From DATAEU01 sp046724395 (lineage in GTDB: Bacteria; Actinomycetota; UBA4738; HRBIN12), in NCBI GenBank assembly GCA_046724395.1, contig JBKOWM010000020.1, forward strand, positions 15,792-79,791: a DNA stretch of 64,000 nucleotides, read 5' to 3'. A model generated the notes under the pieces. That model saw nothing but the letters and a program-made list of their open reading frames with translations. It was not told where the DNA came from and did not search any database. Every line of letters starts with the position of its first letter. The first letter of the stretch is position 1. A program made the position numbers and the translations under genes. Shown here in pieces: positions 51,730-59,860 of this stretch.

Positions 51730-52592
51730 CGCTCGACCGAACTCGGTTGGTCAGCCCGGCGCCGGGAGCGGTCCCCGCCTCGAGCGCCGTGCTGAAGCTT
51801 TGGGGGGACGACGAATCGGGCCGAGTGAGCGACCGCATCTACGTGTCGAACGAGAAGATCCAGCTGATGATTTTCTCGATGCCGCCCGGCGCGCGGTTCG
51901 GCCATTCGGAGGGCGCGCGGACCGCGATGGCCGCCGACGAGCTGTACTGCGTATTGAACGGCACGCTCGTCCTTGCCAACCCCGCGACTGGCGAGGTCCA
52001 TCGCGTCGAGCGCGGCGGCGCGATCGCATTCGGGCGTGACACGTGGCATCACGGCTTCAACCATGGAACAGACACGCTCGAGGTCTTGGAGTTCTTCGCT
52101 CCCCCGCCGGCGACGGGTTCGAGCCAGGCGTACGCGCGGACCCGCCCGTATCTGAACGAGACGACCTACGTCCGGGACGAGTGGCTCGAGCGCTGGCGCA
52201 ACGACCCGGACCAACCGCGCCCGGCGGACACGCAGCGGGCGATCGACCACGTTCTGTGGCGGCTCGAAGGCACGCGCGACCCGGTGCTCGTCGGCATCTT
52301 TCTCAGCACGTCCGAGCTGACGGCCGGCTCGTTGGACCTCCTGCCCGGTCAGCAGTCGGACGCCTTCGCACGCGGCGGCGACGAGGCCGGATACGTCGTC
52401 GAGGGGCGGATGCACCTGTTCCTGCCCGAGGGCCCCCAGCCGGACGGCGCCGGCAACGCGTGGCACGAGATCGGTCCTGGCGATGCTTGGTACGTCCCGC
52501 AGGGAGTCCCTCACCGCTACTTCAACATGACCGGCGAACCGGTCCATGCGCTGTTCGGCGTCGCTCCCAAGTACCTCCTCGTCGATGGCTGA
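51726..52592 (+). CDS. Bicupin protein
   Basis: 288 residues with two cupin barrels. The first has ADELYCVLNGTLVLANPAT and DTWHHGFNHG; the second has DEAGYVVEGRMHLFLPEG and AWYVPQGVPHRYFN. Both contain the G(X)5HXH...E/G...H-type elements, partly degenerate, so at least the second could bind a metal. Cupins in sugar operons are isomerases, epimerases or dioxygenases. The GTG start overlaps the transporter ATPase stop. The function in this operon is unknown. Confidence 0.85.
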   Translation: MTLDRTRLVSPAPGAVPASSAVLKLWGDDESGRVSDRIYVSNEKIQLMIFSMPPGARFGHSEGARTAMAADELYCVLNGTLVLANPATGEVHRVERGGAIAFGRDTWHHGFNHGTDTLEVLEFFAPPPATGSSQAYARTRPYLNETTYVRDEWLERWRNDPDQPRPADTQRAIDHVLWRLEGTRDPVLVGIFLSTSELTAGSLDLLPGQQSDAFARGGDEAGYVVEGRMHLFLPEGPQPDGAGNAWHEIGPGDAWYVPQGVPHRYFNMTGEPVHALFGVAPKYLLVDG

Positions 52593-53496
52593 CGGCCGGA
52601 CGGCGCTGGGCATCGACGTCGGCGGTACGAAGATCGCGTTGGCGCTCGTCGACGGCGGCGGCACCGTCCTTGCCGAAGGACGCATCCGCAACCAAGACCA
52701 CCCGGACGCCTCCGCGCTGCTCGAGGCCGTCGGCCGCAAGGCGTACACGCTCGTCGCCGACCGGCCCGATGAATCGACCGTCGTCGGCGTCGGCATCTGC
52801 GAGCTCGTCGATCGATCGGGCGAGATCGTGTCGTCCACGACCATCCCATGGAAGCGGGAGGACCTGACGCGCGTCCTGTCGAAGATCGGCCCGGTGACTC
52901 TCGAGGCGGACGTCCGAGCGGCCGCCCGCGGGGAGGCTACGCTCGGGGCCGGGCGGGCGTTTGCGTCGTTCGGCTACATCACCGTCGGGACGGGGATCAG
53001 CTCCGCCTTCGTTCGAGACGGCGAGCCGTGGGCGGGCTCGCATGGGGCGGCGCAGCTGCTCGGAAGCGCGCGGATCGACTTCCCGTGTCCGAGTTGTGGA
53101 ACGGTCGTCGACATCTGCCTCGAGGACGTCGGCTCGGGGGCGGCGATCGTCCGCCGGTACCGGGACCGGACCGGAGCCGACGCGACGGGAGCCGCCCAGA
53201 TCATCGCCGAGGCCCGCGCCGGCGATGCGGCCGCCGAGGCGGTCGTCTCGGACGCGGTGGTAGCGCTCGGGTCGTTCATCGCGCTGTTCGTGAATCTGTT
53301 CGATCCGGGCGCCATGGTGATGGGCGGGGGACTCGCGTCGTCTTCAGCGTTCTTCACGCGGGCGGTCGAGATCGCGCGGGACAGAATCTGGTCGCCTCCC
53401 GTGCGCTCGACGCCGATCCTGATCGGCGAGCTCGGCGCCGCCGCCGGTGCCATCGGCGCGGCATGCTCCGCGTGGGGAGCGGGGGCGCGGGCATGA
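52585..53496 (+). CDS. ROK-family sugar kinase
   Basis: 303 residues. The N-terminal ATP motif is LGIDVGGTKIALALVDGGG, followed by ITVGTGISSAFVRDGEPWAG with the sugar-binding loop. The zinc-binding signature reads CPSCGTVVDICLED, a variant of the ROK CxCGxxGCxE pattern, and AMVMGGGLASSSAFF lies in the second lobe. ROK kinases phosphorylate glucose, N-acetylmannosamine, N-acetylglucosamine, allose, fructose and similar. The ATG overlaps the cupin gene end by eight bases. Confidence 0.9.
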   Translation: MADGRTALGIDVGGTKIALALVDGGGTVLAEGRIRNQDHPDASALLEAVGRKAYTLVADRPDESTVVGVGICELVDRSGEIVSSTTIPWKREDLTRVLSKIGPVTLEADVRAAARGEATLGAGRAFASFGYITVGTGISSAFVRDGEPWAGSHGAAQLLGSARIDFPCPSCGTVVDICLEDVGSGAAIVRRYRDRTGADATGAAQIIAEARAGDAAAEAVVSDAVVALGSFIALFVNLFDPGAMVMGGGLASSSAFFTRAVEIARDRIWSPPVRSTPILIGELGAAAGAIGAACSAWGAGARA

Positions 53497-54263
53497 GCGA
53501 TCGAATGTCGGGCCGCGTCGTCGTGGTCACCGGTGCCGGGTCCGGCATCGGCGAGGCCGTTTGCGCACGCTTTGCGCAAGAGGGCGCAAACGTCGTCGCG
53601 ACGACGCGCACGCGCGACCACCTGGAACGCACGCTCGAACGGCTTCGGGCGTCCGGACGGCAAACCGTCGGCCTCGCCCTCGACGTGACGGATCGGGGTT
53701 CGATCCCGTCGGTCGTCGCCGACGTGGTCCGGCGTTTCGGCCGCATCGACGTGGTTTGCGCGAACGCCGGCATCGAACTGCCGCGTTCGCCCGCGATCCA
53801 GGAAGTGACCGACGAGGAATGGGACGAAGTCATCGCCGTGAACGTGACGGGGACCTTCCTTGTCGCTCGCGAGTGTGTTCCGCACATCCCCGACGGCGGC
53901 GCGATCGTCACGATCGGCTCCATCAACTCGTTCGTTGCATGGCCCAACGACGTGCCGTACACGACGTCGAAGGGCGCCGTCCTGCTGCTCACACGCGCGC
54001 TCGCCCTCGACGTGGCGCCACACCGCATCCGCGTCAACTGCGTGTGCCCCGGCATCATCGACACGCCGATGACGCGCGCGTTCATCGACCAGGCGGCTGA
54101 CCCGGCCGCCACGATCGCCGAATACGAGAGCGCCGCGCCGCTCCATCGCATGGGCACCGCGGAGGAGGTCGCCAACGCAGTGTTCTTCCTGGCCTCCGAG
54201 GAGGCCTCGTTCATCACGGGGTCGGCGCTGCTCGTCGATGGCGGGACAACCGCGAAGGCGTGA
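53493..54263 (+). CDS. Short-chain dehydrogenase/reductase
   Basis: 256 residues of the classical SDR type. TGAGSGIGEAVCARFAQEG binds the cofactor, VCANAGIELP is the NAG motif, Ser is in TIGSINSFVAW, and Tyr-x3-Lys is YTTSKGAVLLL. CPGIIDTPMTRAF and SFITGSALLVDGGTTAK complete the pattern. It resembles sugar-alcohol and glucose dehydrogenases. The ATG overlaps the ROK stop (ATGA). Confidence 0.93.
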   Translation: MSDRMSGRVVVVTGAGSGIGEAVCARFAQEGANVVATTRTRDHLERTLERLRASGRQTVGLALDVTDRGSIPSVVADVVRRFGRIDVVCANAGIELPRSPAIQEVTDEEWDEVIAVNVTGTFLVARECVPHIPDGGAIVTIGSINSFVAWPNDVPYTTSKGAVLLLTRALALDVAPHRIRVNCVCPGIIDTPMTRAFIDQAADPAATIAEYESAAPLHRMGTAEEVANAVFFLASEEASFITGSALLVDGGTTAKA

Positions 54264-55369
54264 GGACGTCTGTGGTGACGCACGAACCAGCGCGACTCGG
54301 CATCATCGGCGTCGGTGACGTAGCGCAGCGCGATTATCTGCCGGAGATCGGACGCCTTGCGCCCGAAGCAATCGTCGTCGCGGTCGCCGGGGCCCGCGAG
54401 CAACGCGCGAGAGAGACGGCAGAGCGTCTCGGCATCGAGGCGTGGCATGTGGGCTATCGCTCGCTGCTCGCCGACGGTGCGGTCGACGCGGTCGTGGACC
54501 TGACCCCGCCGCAGCTGCACGAAGAGGTCAACATGGCCGCGATCGACGCGGGCAAGCACGTGTACAGCGAGAAACCGCTCGCGCTCACGGCCGGCGCTGC
54601 CCGATCGCTCGGTCGCGCTGCGGCCGGTCGCGGGCTCGTGCTCTCGGCGGCTCCAAGCGTGGTCGTCTTCCCGCAGATCCGGCGGGTGAGCGACGAGCTC
54701 GCGTCCGGGCGGCTCGGAACGGCCGTCATCGCATCGGGCGCCGTTTTCGGGGGCGTGCCGCCGTGGGAGGGCTTCGCGTCCGACCCAACCCCCTACTTCG
54801 TTGAGGACGTCGGTCCGCTCGTGGACATCGGCGTCTACCCTCTGCACGCGTTGACGGCGCTGCTCGGGCCGATCCTACGCGTCGCCGCGATGAGTCGCCG
54901 AACCCGGGATCGCTTCGACCTCCCGGAAGGGCCTGCGCGCGGCGCGACGATCCCGGTCCTGTCCGACGATGTGTGGACGCTCGTGGCCGAGCTCGATGAT
55001 GGCGTGATCGCGTCGGTCCACGCCAACTTCGCGACGGCGTTCGGAACCGAGCCCGAGCTCGAGATCCTCTGCGACAAGGGCGGCGTCGCGTGCAGCCTGC
55101 TCGACTCGAGCCTTCCGGTCCGCGTGGATCACGGACAGGGATGGTCCGAGGTCGCCGTGCCCGTCGAGCGGCCGTCCGGCCCCGACCACATCCTCGGCGT
55201 CCGGCATTTCGTTCGTTGCATCCGCGGCGACGAGCGGCCGCTGCTGACCGCCGATCACTCGGCCCACGTGCTCGATGTCATCGAGGCCGCGCGCCGATCG
55301 GGTACGGAGGCCCGGACCGTCGTGGTTCCCGGGCACGGTTGGTCGCCTGCGGGAGGGAAGGGAACGTGA
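54260..55369 (+). CDS. Gfo/Idh/MocA-family oxidoreductase (second in cluster)
   Basis: 369 residues. Nucleotide fold ARLGIIGVGDVAQRDYLPEI, the family motif HVYSEKPLALTAGAARSL with the catalytic lysine, and VEDVGPLVDIGVYPLHALTA in the substrate domain. The GTG start overlaps the SDR stop (GTGA). Three paralogues in one cluster suggest successive oxidation and reduction of hydroxyls, or epimerisation through a keto intermediate. Confidence 0.9.
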   Translation: MRTSVVTHEPARLGIIGVGDVAQRDYLPEIGRLAPEAIVVAVAGAREQRARETAERLGIEAWHVGYRSLLADGAVDAVVDLTPPQLHEEVNMAAIDAGKHVYSEKPLALTAGAARSLGRAAAGRGLVLSAAPSVVVFPQIRRVSDELASGRLGTAVIASGAVFGGVPPWEGFASDPTPYFVEDVGPLVDIGVYPLHALTALLGPILRVAAMSRRTRDRFDLPEGPARGATIPVLSDDVWTLVAELDDGVIASVHANFATAFGTEPELEILCDKGGVACSLLDSSLPVRVDHGQGWSEVAVPVERPSGPDHILGVRHFVRCIRGDERPLLTADHSAHVLDVIEAARRSGTEARTVVVPGHGWSPAGGKGT

Positions 55370-56520
55370 CGCAGGAGCCACTGCGACTCGGCGTCGTCGG
55401 CATCGGGGCGCTCGCCCTCCGCGGAATCCTTCCGCACATGACGCAGGACGACGTCGCCGACCGCGTCGCCGTCTCGGTGCTCTGCGACCCCGTCCTCGAA
55501 CGCGCGCGCGGCGCGGCGGAGCGTTTCGCCGTTCCCGCGGTCGCCTCCGACATCGACGAACTGCTCGCGCGCGACGACGTCGACCTCGTGACGATCGTGT
55601 CGCCGATCGGCCTTCACGCCGAGCACGCCCTGAAGGCCGTCGAGGCAGGCAAGCACGTGCACGTCAACAAGACGATGACGACGACGGTCGACGACGCCAA
55701 CCGCTTGATCGCCCGTGCGGCCGATCGCGACGTGCGGATCGTTGCCTCGCCCGGAGAGGTACTCCGGCCGCAGCTGTCGCGAACCCGCGAGCTGATTGCC
55801 GACGGAGCGATCGGGCGCCTCGCGTGGGCGATATGCGGAACGGCGTTCGGGCGGTACCACGAGGAGGAGGCCGAGCGCTCGGGTGCGCCCGGCGGCGCGC
55901 CGATCGACCCCGGCTGGTATTTCCGCAAGCCGGGTGGCGGTCCCCTCTACGACATGGCGTCGTATGCCTTACACGGACTGACCGCGGTGCTCGGTCCGGC
56001 GCGAGCCGTGACGGCCTTGTCAGGTCGCGTCGTTCCGGAGCGGACGTTCGGCGGCAGGCCAGTCGCCCTCGAGGTCGACGACAACACGATCCTCATGCTC
56101 GACTTCGGAGGTGGAGCGATCGGCCTCGTCCACGGGACGGCGGCGGGGACGATCATCGAGGACTTCGGCGCCGGCCTCTTCTTCGGGACCGAGGGCGAGA
56201 TCCGGGGACTGCTGCTGAACGGCGACCCGTTCGAGTTCGAGGGGCGCGAGCAAACGCTCGGCGCTCCGACGTGGGATTGGGACACTCAGATGTTCGTCCT
56301 GCCGCACGTCGTTGGACCGCACCGCGGCATACCCGAATCACACGTATTCGAGGACCTCATGCAGCTGGTCGACTGGGTCCGAACGGGAGTGCCGTCGCCG
56401 GTGAACGCCGAGCACGCGCGGCACGTCATCGAGATCATCGAATCGGGCTATCGGGCGGCCGAGTCGGGAACGACGCAGGTCCTCGGCACCTCGTTTCCGT
56501 TTCCACCCGAGACGCCGTAG
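55366..56520 (+). CDS. Gfo/Idh/MocA-family oxidoreductase (third in cluster)
   Basis: 384 residues. LRLGVVGIGALALRGILPHM opens the nucleotide fold. The usual E-K-P motif reads HVHVNKTMTTTVDDANRLI: the lysine is kept but Glu and Pro are replaced. GWYFRKPGGGPLYDMASYAL is the substrate-domain segment, with R-K-P-G-G-G-P as in glucose-fructose oxidoreductase relatives. The GTG start overlaps the previous stop. Last gene of the operon. The altered motif suggests a different specificity from its two paralogues. Confidence 0.9.
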   Translation: MTQEPLRLGVVGIGALALRGILPHMTQDDVADRVAVSVLCDPVLERARGAAERFAVPAVASDIDELLARDDVDLVTIVSPIGLHAEHALKAVEAGKHVHVNKTMTTTVDDANRLIARAADRDVRIVASPGEVLRPQLSRTRELIADGAIGRLAWAICGTAFGRYHEEEAERSGAPGGAPIDPGWYFRKPGGGPLYDMASYALHGLTAVLGPARAVTALSGRVVPERTFGGRPVALEVDDNTILMLDFGGGAIGLVHGTAAGTIIEDFGAGLFFGTEGEIRGLLLNGDPFEFEGREQTLGAPTWDWDTQMFVLPHVVGPHRGIPESHVFEDLMQLVDWVRTGVPSPVNAEHARHVIEIIESGYRAAESGTTQVLGTSFPFPPETP

Positions 56521-56551
56521 CGCCGGCTTGATTTCTTCAGCCACAATAGAG

Positions 56552-57499
56552 CTACCCGTCCAAAGTCGGCTCGGGCCGAAGCGATGAGACAACCGAGCTG
56601 ACGTCCTCGAGTCCGTGACCGCACCCCACGTTGTCCGACCTCTCCGGCGGCTCCGAGACGCAAAGACCGCCCGACCCGAGCTCCGTGCCGTTGTCACCGA
56701 GCGCCACGATTCTCCCGTCCGTGCCAGCGTCGACGAAGACCGCGAAGTACCGAACGCCGATACCGGACGCAGCGTCGTAGAGCGGCAGCTCGATGTCGTC
56801 GCCGCCTACGAGGCGGAGCTTTACCTTCGCCACGTCGCTTGCGACGAGGCCAGCATAGGCGGCGATGGGGCCGACGTTGGGATCCACGCTGTTGCCGAAC
56901 CCGGCCATCGCGAACTGAGCGTCCGGGCTCGTCTCCGGCGTGTGAAGGCAGAACGTGATTCCACCGTACTCGCCCTGATCGCCGACCATTAGGTCGCCGC
57001 AAGAGCCGCCCAGAAAGCGTGGAAACTTGTCGCCGGTGTACGCCTGCGTGTCGTACCCGGCGACCGTCCATTCGACGCCGCTCACGTGACCGAGGGCGAC
57101 CACGTGCTTCGCCGTGAGCAGGTACGCCTCTTGCCCGTTGACCTGCTCGGTGTACGGCACGTTGCTGTTGGTCCCATGCGCCGTCGTGTCCTCGCTCACG
57201 TTCGAGTCTGCCGGAGCGGGCGTCGCGTCGTTCACACCGCCCTCCTGTCCCTGCGGGTTGGGAAGCAACCCCGAGGGCGCCGGCACGGTTTCCTGTGACG
57301 CCGGCCGGTTGGACTTCGCGGCAAGCGACCACGTCCCGATCACCCCAATAACCAGGATCGCGACGGCCGACAGCGTCGCGAGGGAGGCGACGGCCTGTCG
57401 CGCGCGAACCTGCACGACCGTCCCCTTCGGCATCGATCGCACGAAGACCGGAGCGTGATCGGAGAAGGTCTGCGCGAGCCGTTCGTCCATATCGTTCAT
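56552..57499 (-). CDS. Membrane protein paired with an ECF sigma factor (putative anti-sigma)
   Basis: 315 residues: a short cytoplasmic part (MNDMDERLAQTFSDHAPVFV), one transmembrane helix (about 37-60), a Pro/Ser/Asn-rich linker and a roughly 200-residue external domain with four cysteines (GGSCGDLMVG, ITFCLHT, GGLCVS, VGCGHGL). It has no family I recognise. The ATG overlaps the sigma gene stop (ATGA) and has AAGGAG upstream. The layout matches the sigma/membrane-protein pair at 13.6-15.3 kb. Confidence 0.72.
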   Translation of the reverse strand: MNDMDERLAQTFSDHAPVFVRSMPKGTVVQVRARQAVASLATLSAVAILVIGVIGTWSLAAKSNRPASQETVPAPSGLLPNPQGQEGGVNDATPAPADSNVSEDTTAHGTNSNVPYTEQVNGQEAYLLTAKHVVALGHVSGVEWTVAGYDTQAYTGDKFPRFLGGSCGDLMVGDQGEYGGITFCLHTPETSPDAQFAMAGFGNSVDPNVGPIAAYAGLVASDVAKVKLRLVGGDDIELPLYDAASGIGVRYFAVFVDAGTDGRIVALGDNGTELGSGGLCVSEPPERSDNVGCGHGLEDVSSVVSSLRPEPTLDG

Positions 57500-58086
57500 C
57501 GTTCGCTCCTTGCGATGGTGGCGCGAATCGTCTCCCTGGCCCGCGACAGCAACGCATTGACGGCGCGCGGCGAGCATCGAAGAAGTTCGCCGATCTGCGC
57601 CTCGGACAAGTCGTCCCAGTACCGAAGGACGAGAGCGGCGCGCTGCCGGTACGGCAGCGTCCGGATGACGGTCCACAGCTGGTCTCGGTCTTCGACGTGG
57701 GTGTCCGCGTCGACCACCTCATCGGGCAAGTGACGCACGAAGAACAGCCGTTCCCGCTCAAGCCGGCGAATGCGCGCGCGGCAGAGGTTGACGACCGTCT
57801 TCCGGAGGTACGCGCCGAACGCACCGGGATCGCGGAGATCCCGGAACCGACCGGCCACTCTGAGAAAGGCGTCGTGGGCGATGTCCTGCGCGACGTGCCG
57901 ATCGCCGGTGAGCAAGGTCGCGAGCGCGACCGCTCGTCCGACGTGCTCCTCGTACAACGCCGCCAATCGAGACGTGGGAACACACCTCACGCCCTCCAGA
58001 GCCGTCCCTTCGGCGAGCACAGGCACGCGTCCTCCGGTCATCCCTACGATGGAGATGCCTGAGAAGGCTGCTTCGCTTCGGTCCAT
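57496..58086 (-). CDS. ECF RNA polymerase sigma factor
   Basis: 196 residues. Region 2 runs from LAALYEEHVGRAVALATLLT to AHDAFLRVAGRFRDLRDPG, and region 4 from RTLPYRQRAALVLRYWDDL to LRCSPRAVNALLSRARETIR. The first 40 residues are extra and variable. ATG at 58086 has AAGGG at good distance; 58092 is possible. It should control a regulon in response to whatever the downstream membrane partner senses. Confidence 0.9.
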   Translation of the reverse strand: MDRSEAAFSGISIVGMTGGRVPVLAEGTALEGVRCVPTSRLAALYEEHVGRAVALATLLTGDRHVAQDIAHDAFLRVAGRFRDLRDPGAFGAYLRKTVVNLCRARIRRLERERLFFVRHLPDEVVDADTHVEDRDQLWTVIRTLPYRQRAALVLRYWDDLSEAQIGELLRCSPRAVNALLSRARETIRATIARSER

Positions 58087-58198
58087 CGACATATCCCTTT
58101 CGGTAGATGATTGAGGCGAAGGTGAGCGATCTCGACGAGACGTTGGGCGGGCCGTGCCGTGCCGACGAGCAGGGCCCGACGCGAGAGGGGAGGAAATC

Positions 58199-58687
58199 AT
58201 GTCTGAAGCTGCCGCCACGGCAAGCGTCGAGGTGCCGCTCGGACCCGAGGTCGCGTTCGAGGCCTTCACCAGCGAGATCGACCGTTGGTGGCGCCCGGGT
58301 CCGCTCAACTGGTACGACTCGGAGCGCGCGACCGGAACGAAGATCGAGCCGGGTGTCGGGGGTCGGTGGCTTGAGCTGTACGACGCCGACGGTAACGACC
58401 TCCTCGAGATCGCGCGAATCACCGTGTGGGAGCCGGGTATCCGCATCGTGATGGATTACCTCGATGGCGGATACGACAACGCTGGAACCGAGGTTGAAGT
58501 GCGATTCGACCCGGTCGAGGGTGGTACACGGGTCACAATCGAGCATCGCGGGTGGACCGCCCTCCCTCCGGCTGCGGCCGGGCGGAGCCGCAGCCTAAAG
58601 CGGTGGGGGTGGACCTCCACCCTCGGGTGGTACGCCGAATGGGTGTTCTGGGGATCGCCTCTTCGCGTCGCTTCGAAGAAGGGATGA
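58199..58687 (+). CDS. SRPBCC/AHSA1-family protein
   Basis: 162 residues of the START-like helix-grip fold. It starts ASVEVPLGPEVAFEAFTSEI, then DRWWRPGPLNWYDSERATG, and has GGTRVTIEHRGWTALP near the end, all typical of polyketide-cyclase/AHSA1-like proteins binding hydrophobic ligands. The ribosome site GGGAGGAA fixes the ATG at 58199. The stop overlaps the next start (ATGA). Confidence 0.85.
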   Translation: MSEAAATASVEVPLGPEVAFEAFTSEIDRWWRPGPLNWYDSERATGTKIEPGVGGRWLELYDADGNDLLEIARITVWEPGIRIVMDYLDGGYDNAGTEVEVRFDPVEGGTRVTIEHRGWTALPPAAAGRSRSLKRWGWTSTLGWYAEWVFWGSPLRVASKKG

Positions 58688-59292
58688 CGGGGATTGTCGG
58701 CACCGCCCGCTGCTCCGAAGGCTGCGGATTGCCCCGCAGGCGATCGACACGACCGATAAGCCGGCTCGCTCGCTTGATGGTCGCGATGATGCTGGTGCCG
58801 ACGCTTCCTTTGGCAGCGGCGTGCGGCGCGAACGACCGAAAGTCGAACTCCTCTCATTCCACGCCCGACGAACGTTCATCGCCACGGGTTTTGGCTTCGC
58901 CGACCACGACGGCCCCTCCCGTCGCGTCGAAGCTCGTGACCTTTCGGACGGCGACGGGCGCACGGCTGGTCGGCAGAGTGTTCGGTCACGCACACACTCG
59001 CCCGGTCGTCCTCGCGCATCAAATAGACGATGACCAGAGCGCGTGGTTCGATTTTGCCCGCGTTCTCGCTGCGAGCCAGTGGACCGTGCTCACCTTCAAC
59101 TTCGAGGGCTACTGTGGGGGCGGCGGTTGCTCCGCTAGCCGTCGAGCGACGTCAAGGCCCAAGTCAGGTCCCGACAACACGAACCCCGCTTCGGCGATCG
59201 AAGCGGGCGAGCGTTCTGCTCCAACGACGCACGATCACGTCGGCCTCTCGCGGGTTGTCACTCCAACGACTTCCCGTCGAGGAGCACGCTGA
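58684..59292 (+). pseudogene. Truncated alpha/beta hydrolase lipoprotein
   Basis: 202 residues as read. A lipoprotein signal (VAMMLVPTLPLAAAC) is followed by a Ser/Pro-rich linker and the start of an alpha/beta hydrolase: RPVVLAHQIDDDQSAWFDFA, then WTVLTFNFEGYCGGGGC. After CGGGGC the sequence stops resembling the family and becomes Arg/Ser/Thr-rich, so the nucleophile and catalytic histidine are lost. A frameshift or deletion near 59135 is likely. It is translationally coupled to the SRPBCC gene. Confidence 0.65.
59185..59207 (+). terminator. Hairpin near the end of the truncated hydrolase
   Basis: CCCGCTTCG/CGAAGCGGG, a perfect nine-base-pair stem with a five-base loop. It now lies inside the truncated frame, consistent with a gene that once ended before it. 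Confidence 0.4.
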
Positions 59293-59815
59293 TGTTGTCG
59301 CCGAGCGCCTCGGTCGTCAGTGGTCCCGTCCAGGTCGCGGAGATCTCACCGCCCGAAGCGTAGAACACCGTGTCAGGCAGCCCCACGAATCCGAGCTCAT
59401 CGTGGATCTCGCCGGACACGTCGAAGACGCTTGGGTACGGCACCTCGTTGTCGCTGAGGAACGTGGCTGCCTCGCTCCTGGTGTCCTGAACATCGACGCC
59501 GATGAACTGCACCCGATTTCCGTAGCGCTCCGCAGCAACCATCAGTTCAGGCGCCTCGGCGCGGCACGGTTCGCACCATGAAGCCCAGATGTTCACGATG
59601 ACAGGCGTCCCGCGGAGCTGATACAGCAACCGCTCGAACATCTCGAAGTCGAACGAGGGCAGAGCACCGACCGTCGTCGGAAGCAGCGGCGCCGCCGTCG
59701 CGTTGTTTGCTAGGCGTCCCGGCTCGACGTATGCACGATCAGACCCGTCGCACGACACGAGCGTCGCCGCGGCGGTCAGCGTGAGGACGATCAGGAGGAG
59801 GGGAGACGGTCGCAT
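59258..59815 (-). CDS. TlpA-like thioredoxin-fold lipoprotein
   Basis: 185 residues. The signal ends in a lipobox (ATLVSC). The thioredoxin domain carries the redox motif NIWASWCEPCRAEAPELMVA and the cis-proline region ELGFVGLPDTVFYASGG. Such extracytoplasmic proteins reduce disulfides, often for cytochrome c maturation. No cytochrome genes are adjacent. The ATG at 59815 is placed by a leaderless -10. Confidence 0.9.
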   Translation of the reverse strand: MRPSPLLLIVLTLTAAATLVSCDGSDRAYVEPGRLANNATAAPLLPTTVGALPSFDFEMFERLLYQLRGTPVIVNIWASWCEPCRAEAPELMVAAERYGNRVQFIGVDVQDTRSEAATFLSDNEVPYPSVFDVSGEIHDELGFVGLPDTVFYASGGEISATWTGPLTTEALGDNISVLLDGKSLE

Positions 59816-59821
59816 GGTCGC

Positions 59822-59827
59822 ACCGTA
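59822..59827 (-). promoter_or_regulatory. -10 hexamer, leaderless start of the TlpA-like gene
   Basis: TACGGT on the minus strand, six bases before ATG; identical to the hexamer of the QueF-family gene. Confidence 0.55.
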
Positions 59828-59860
59828 GCGAGCGGCCCGTAACGACGGTGCAACGGCCCC

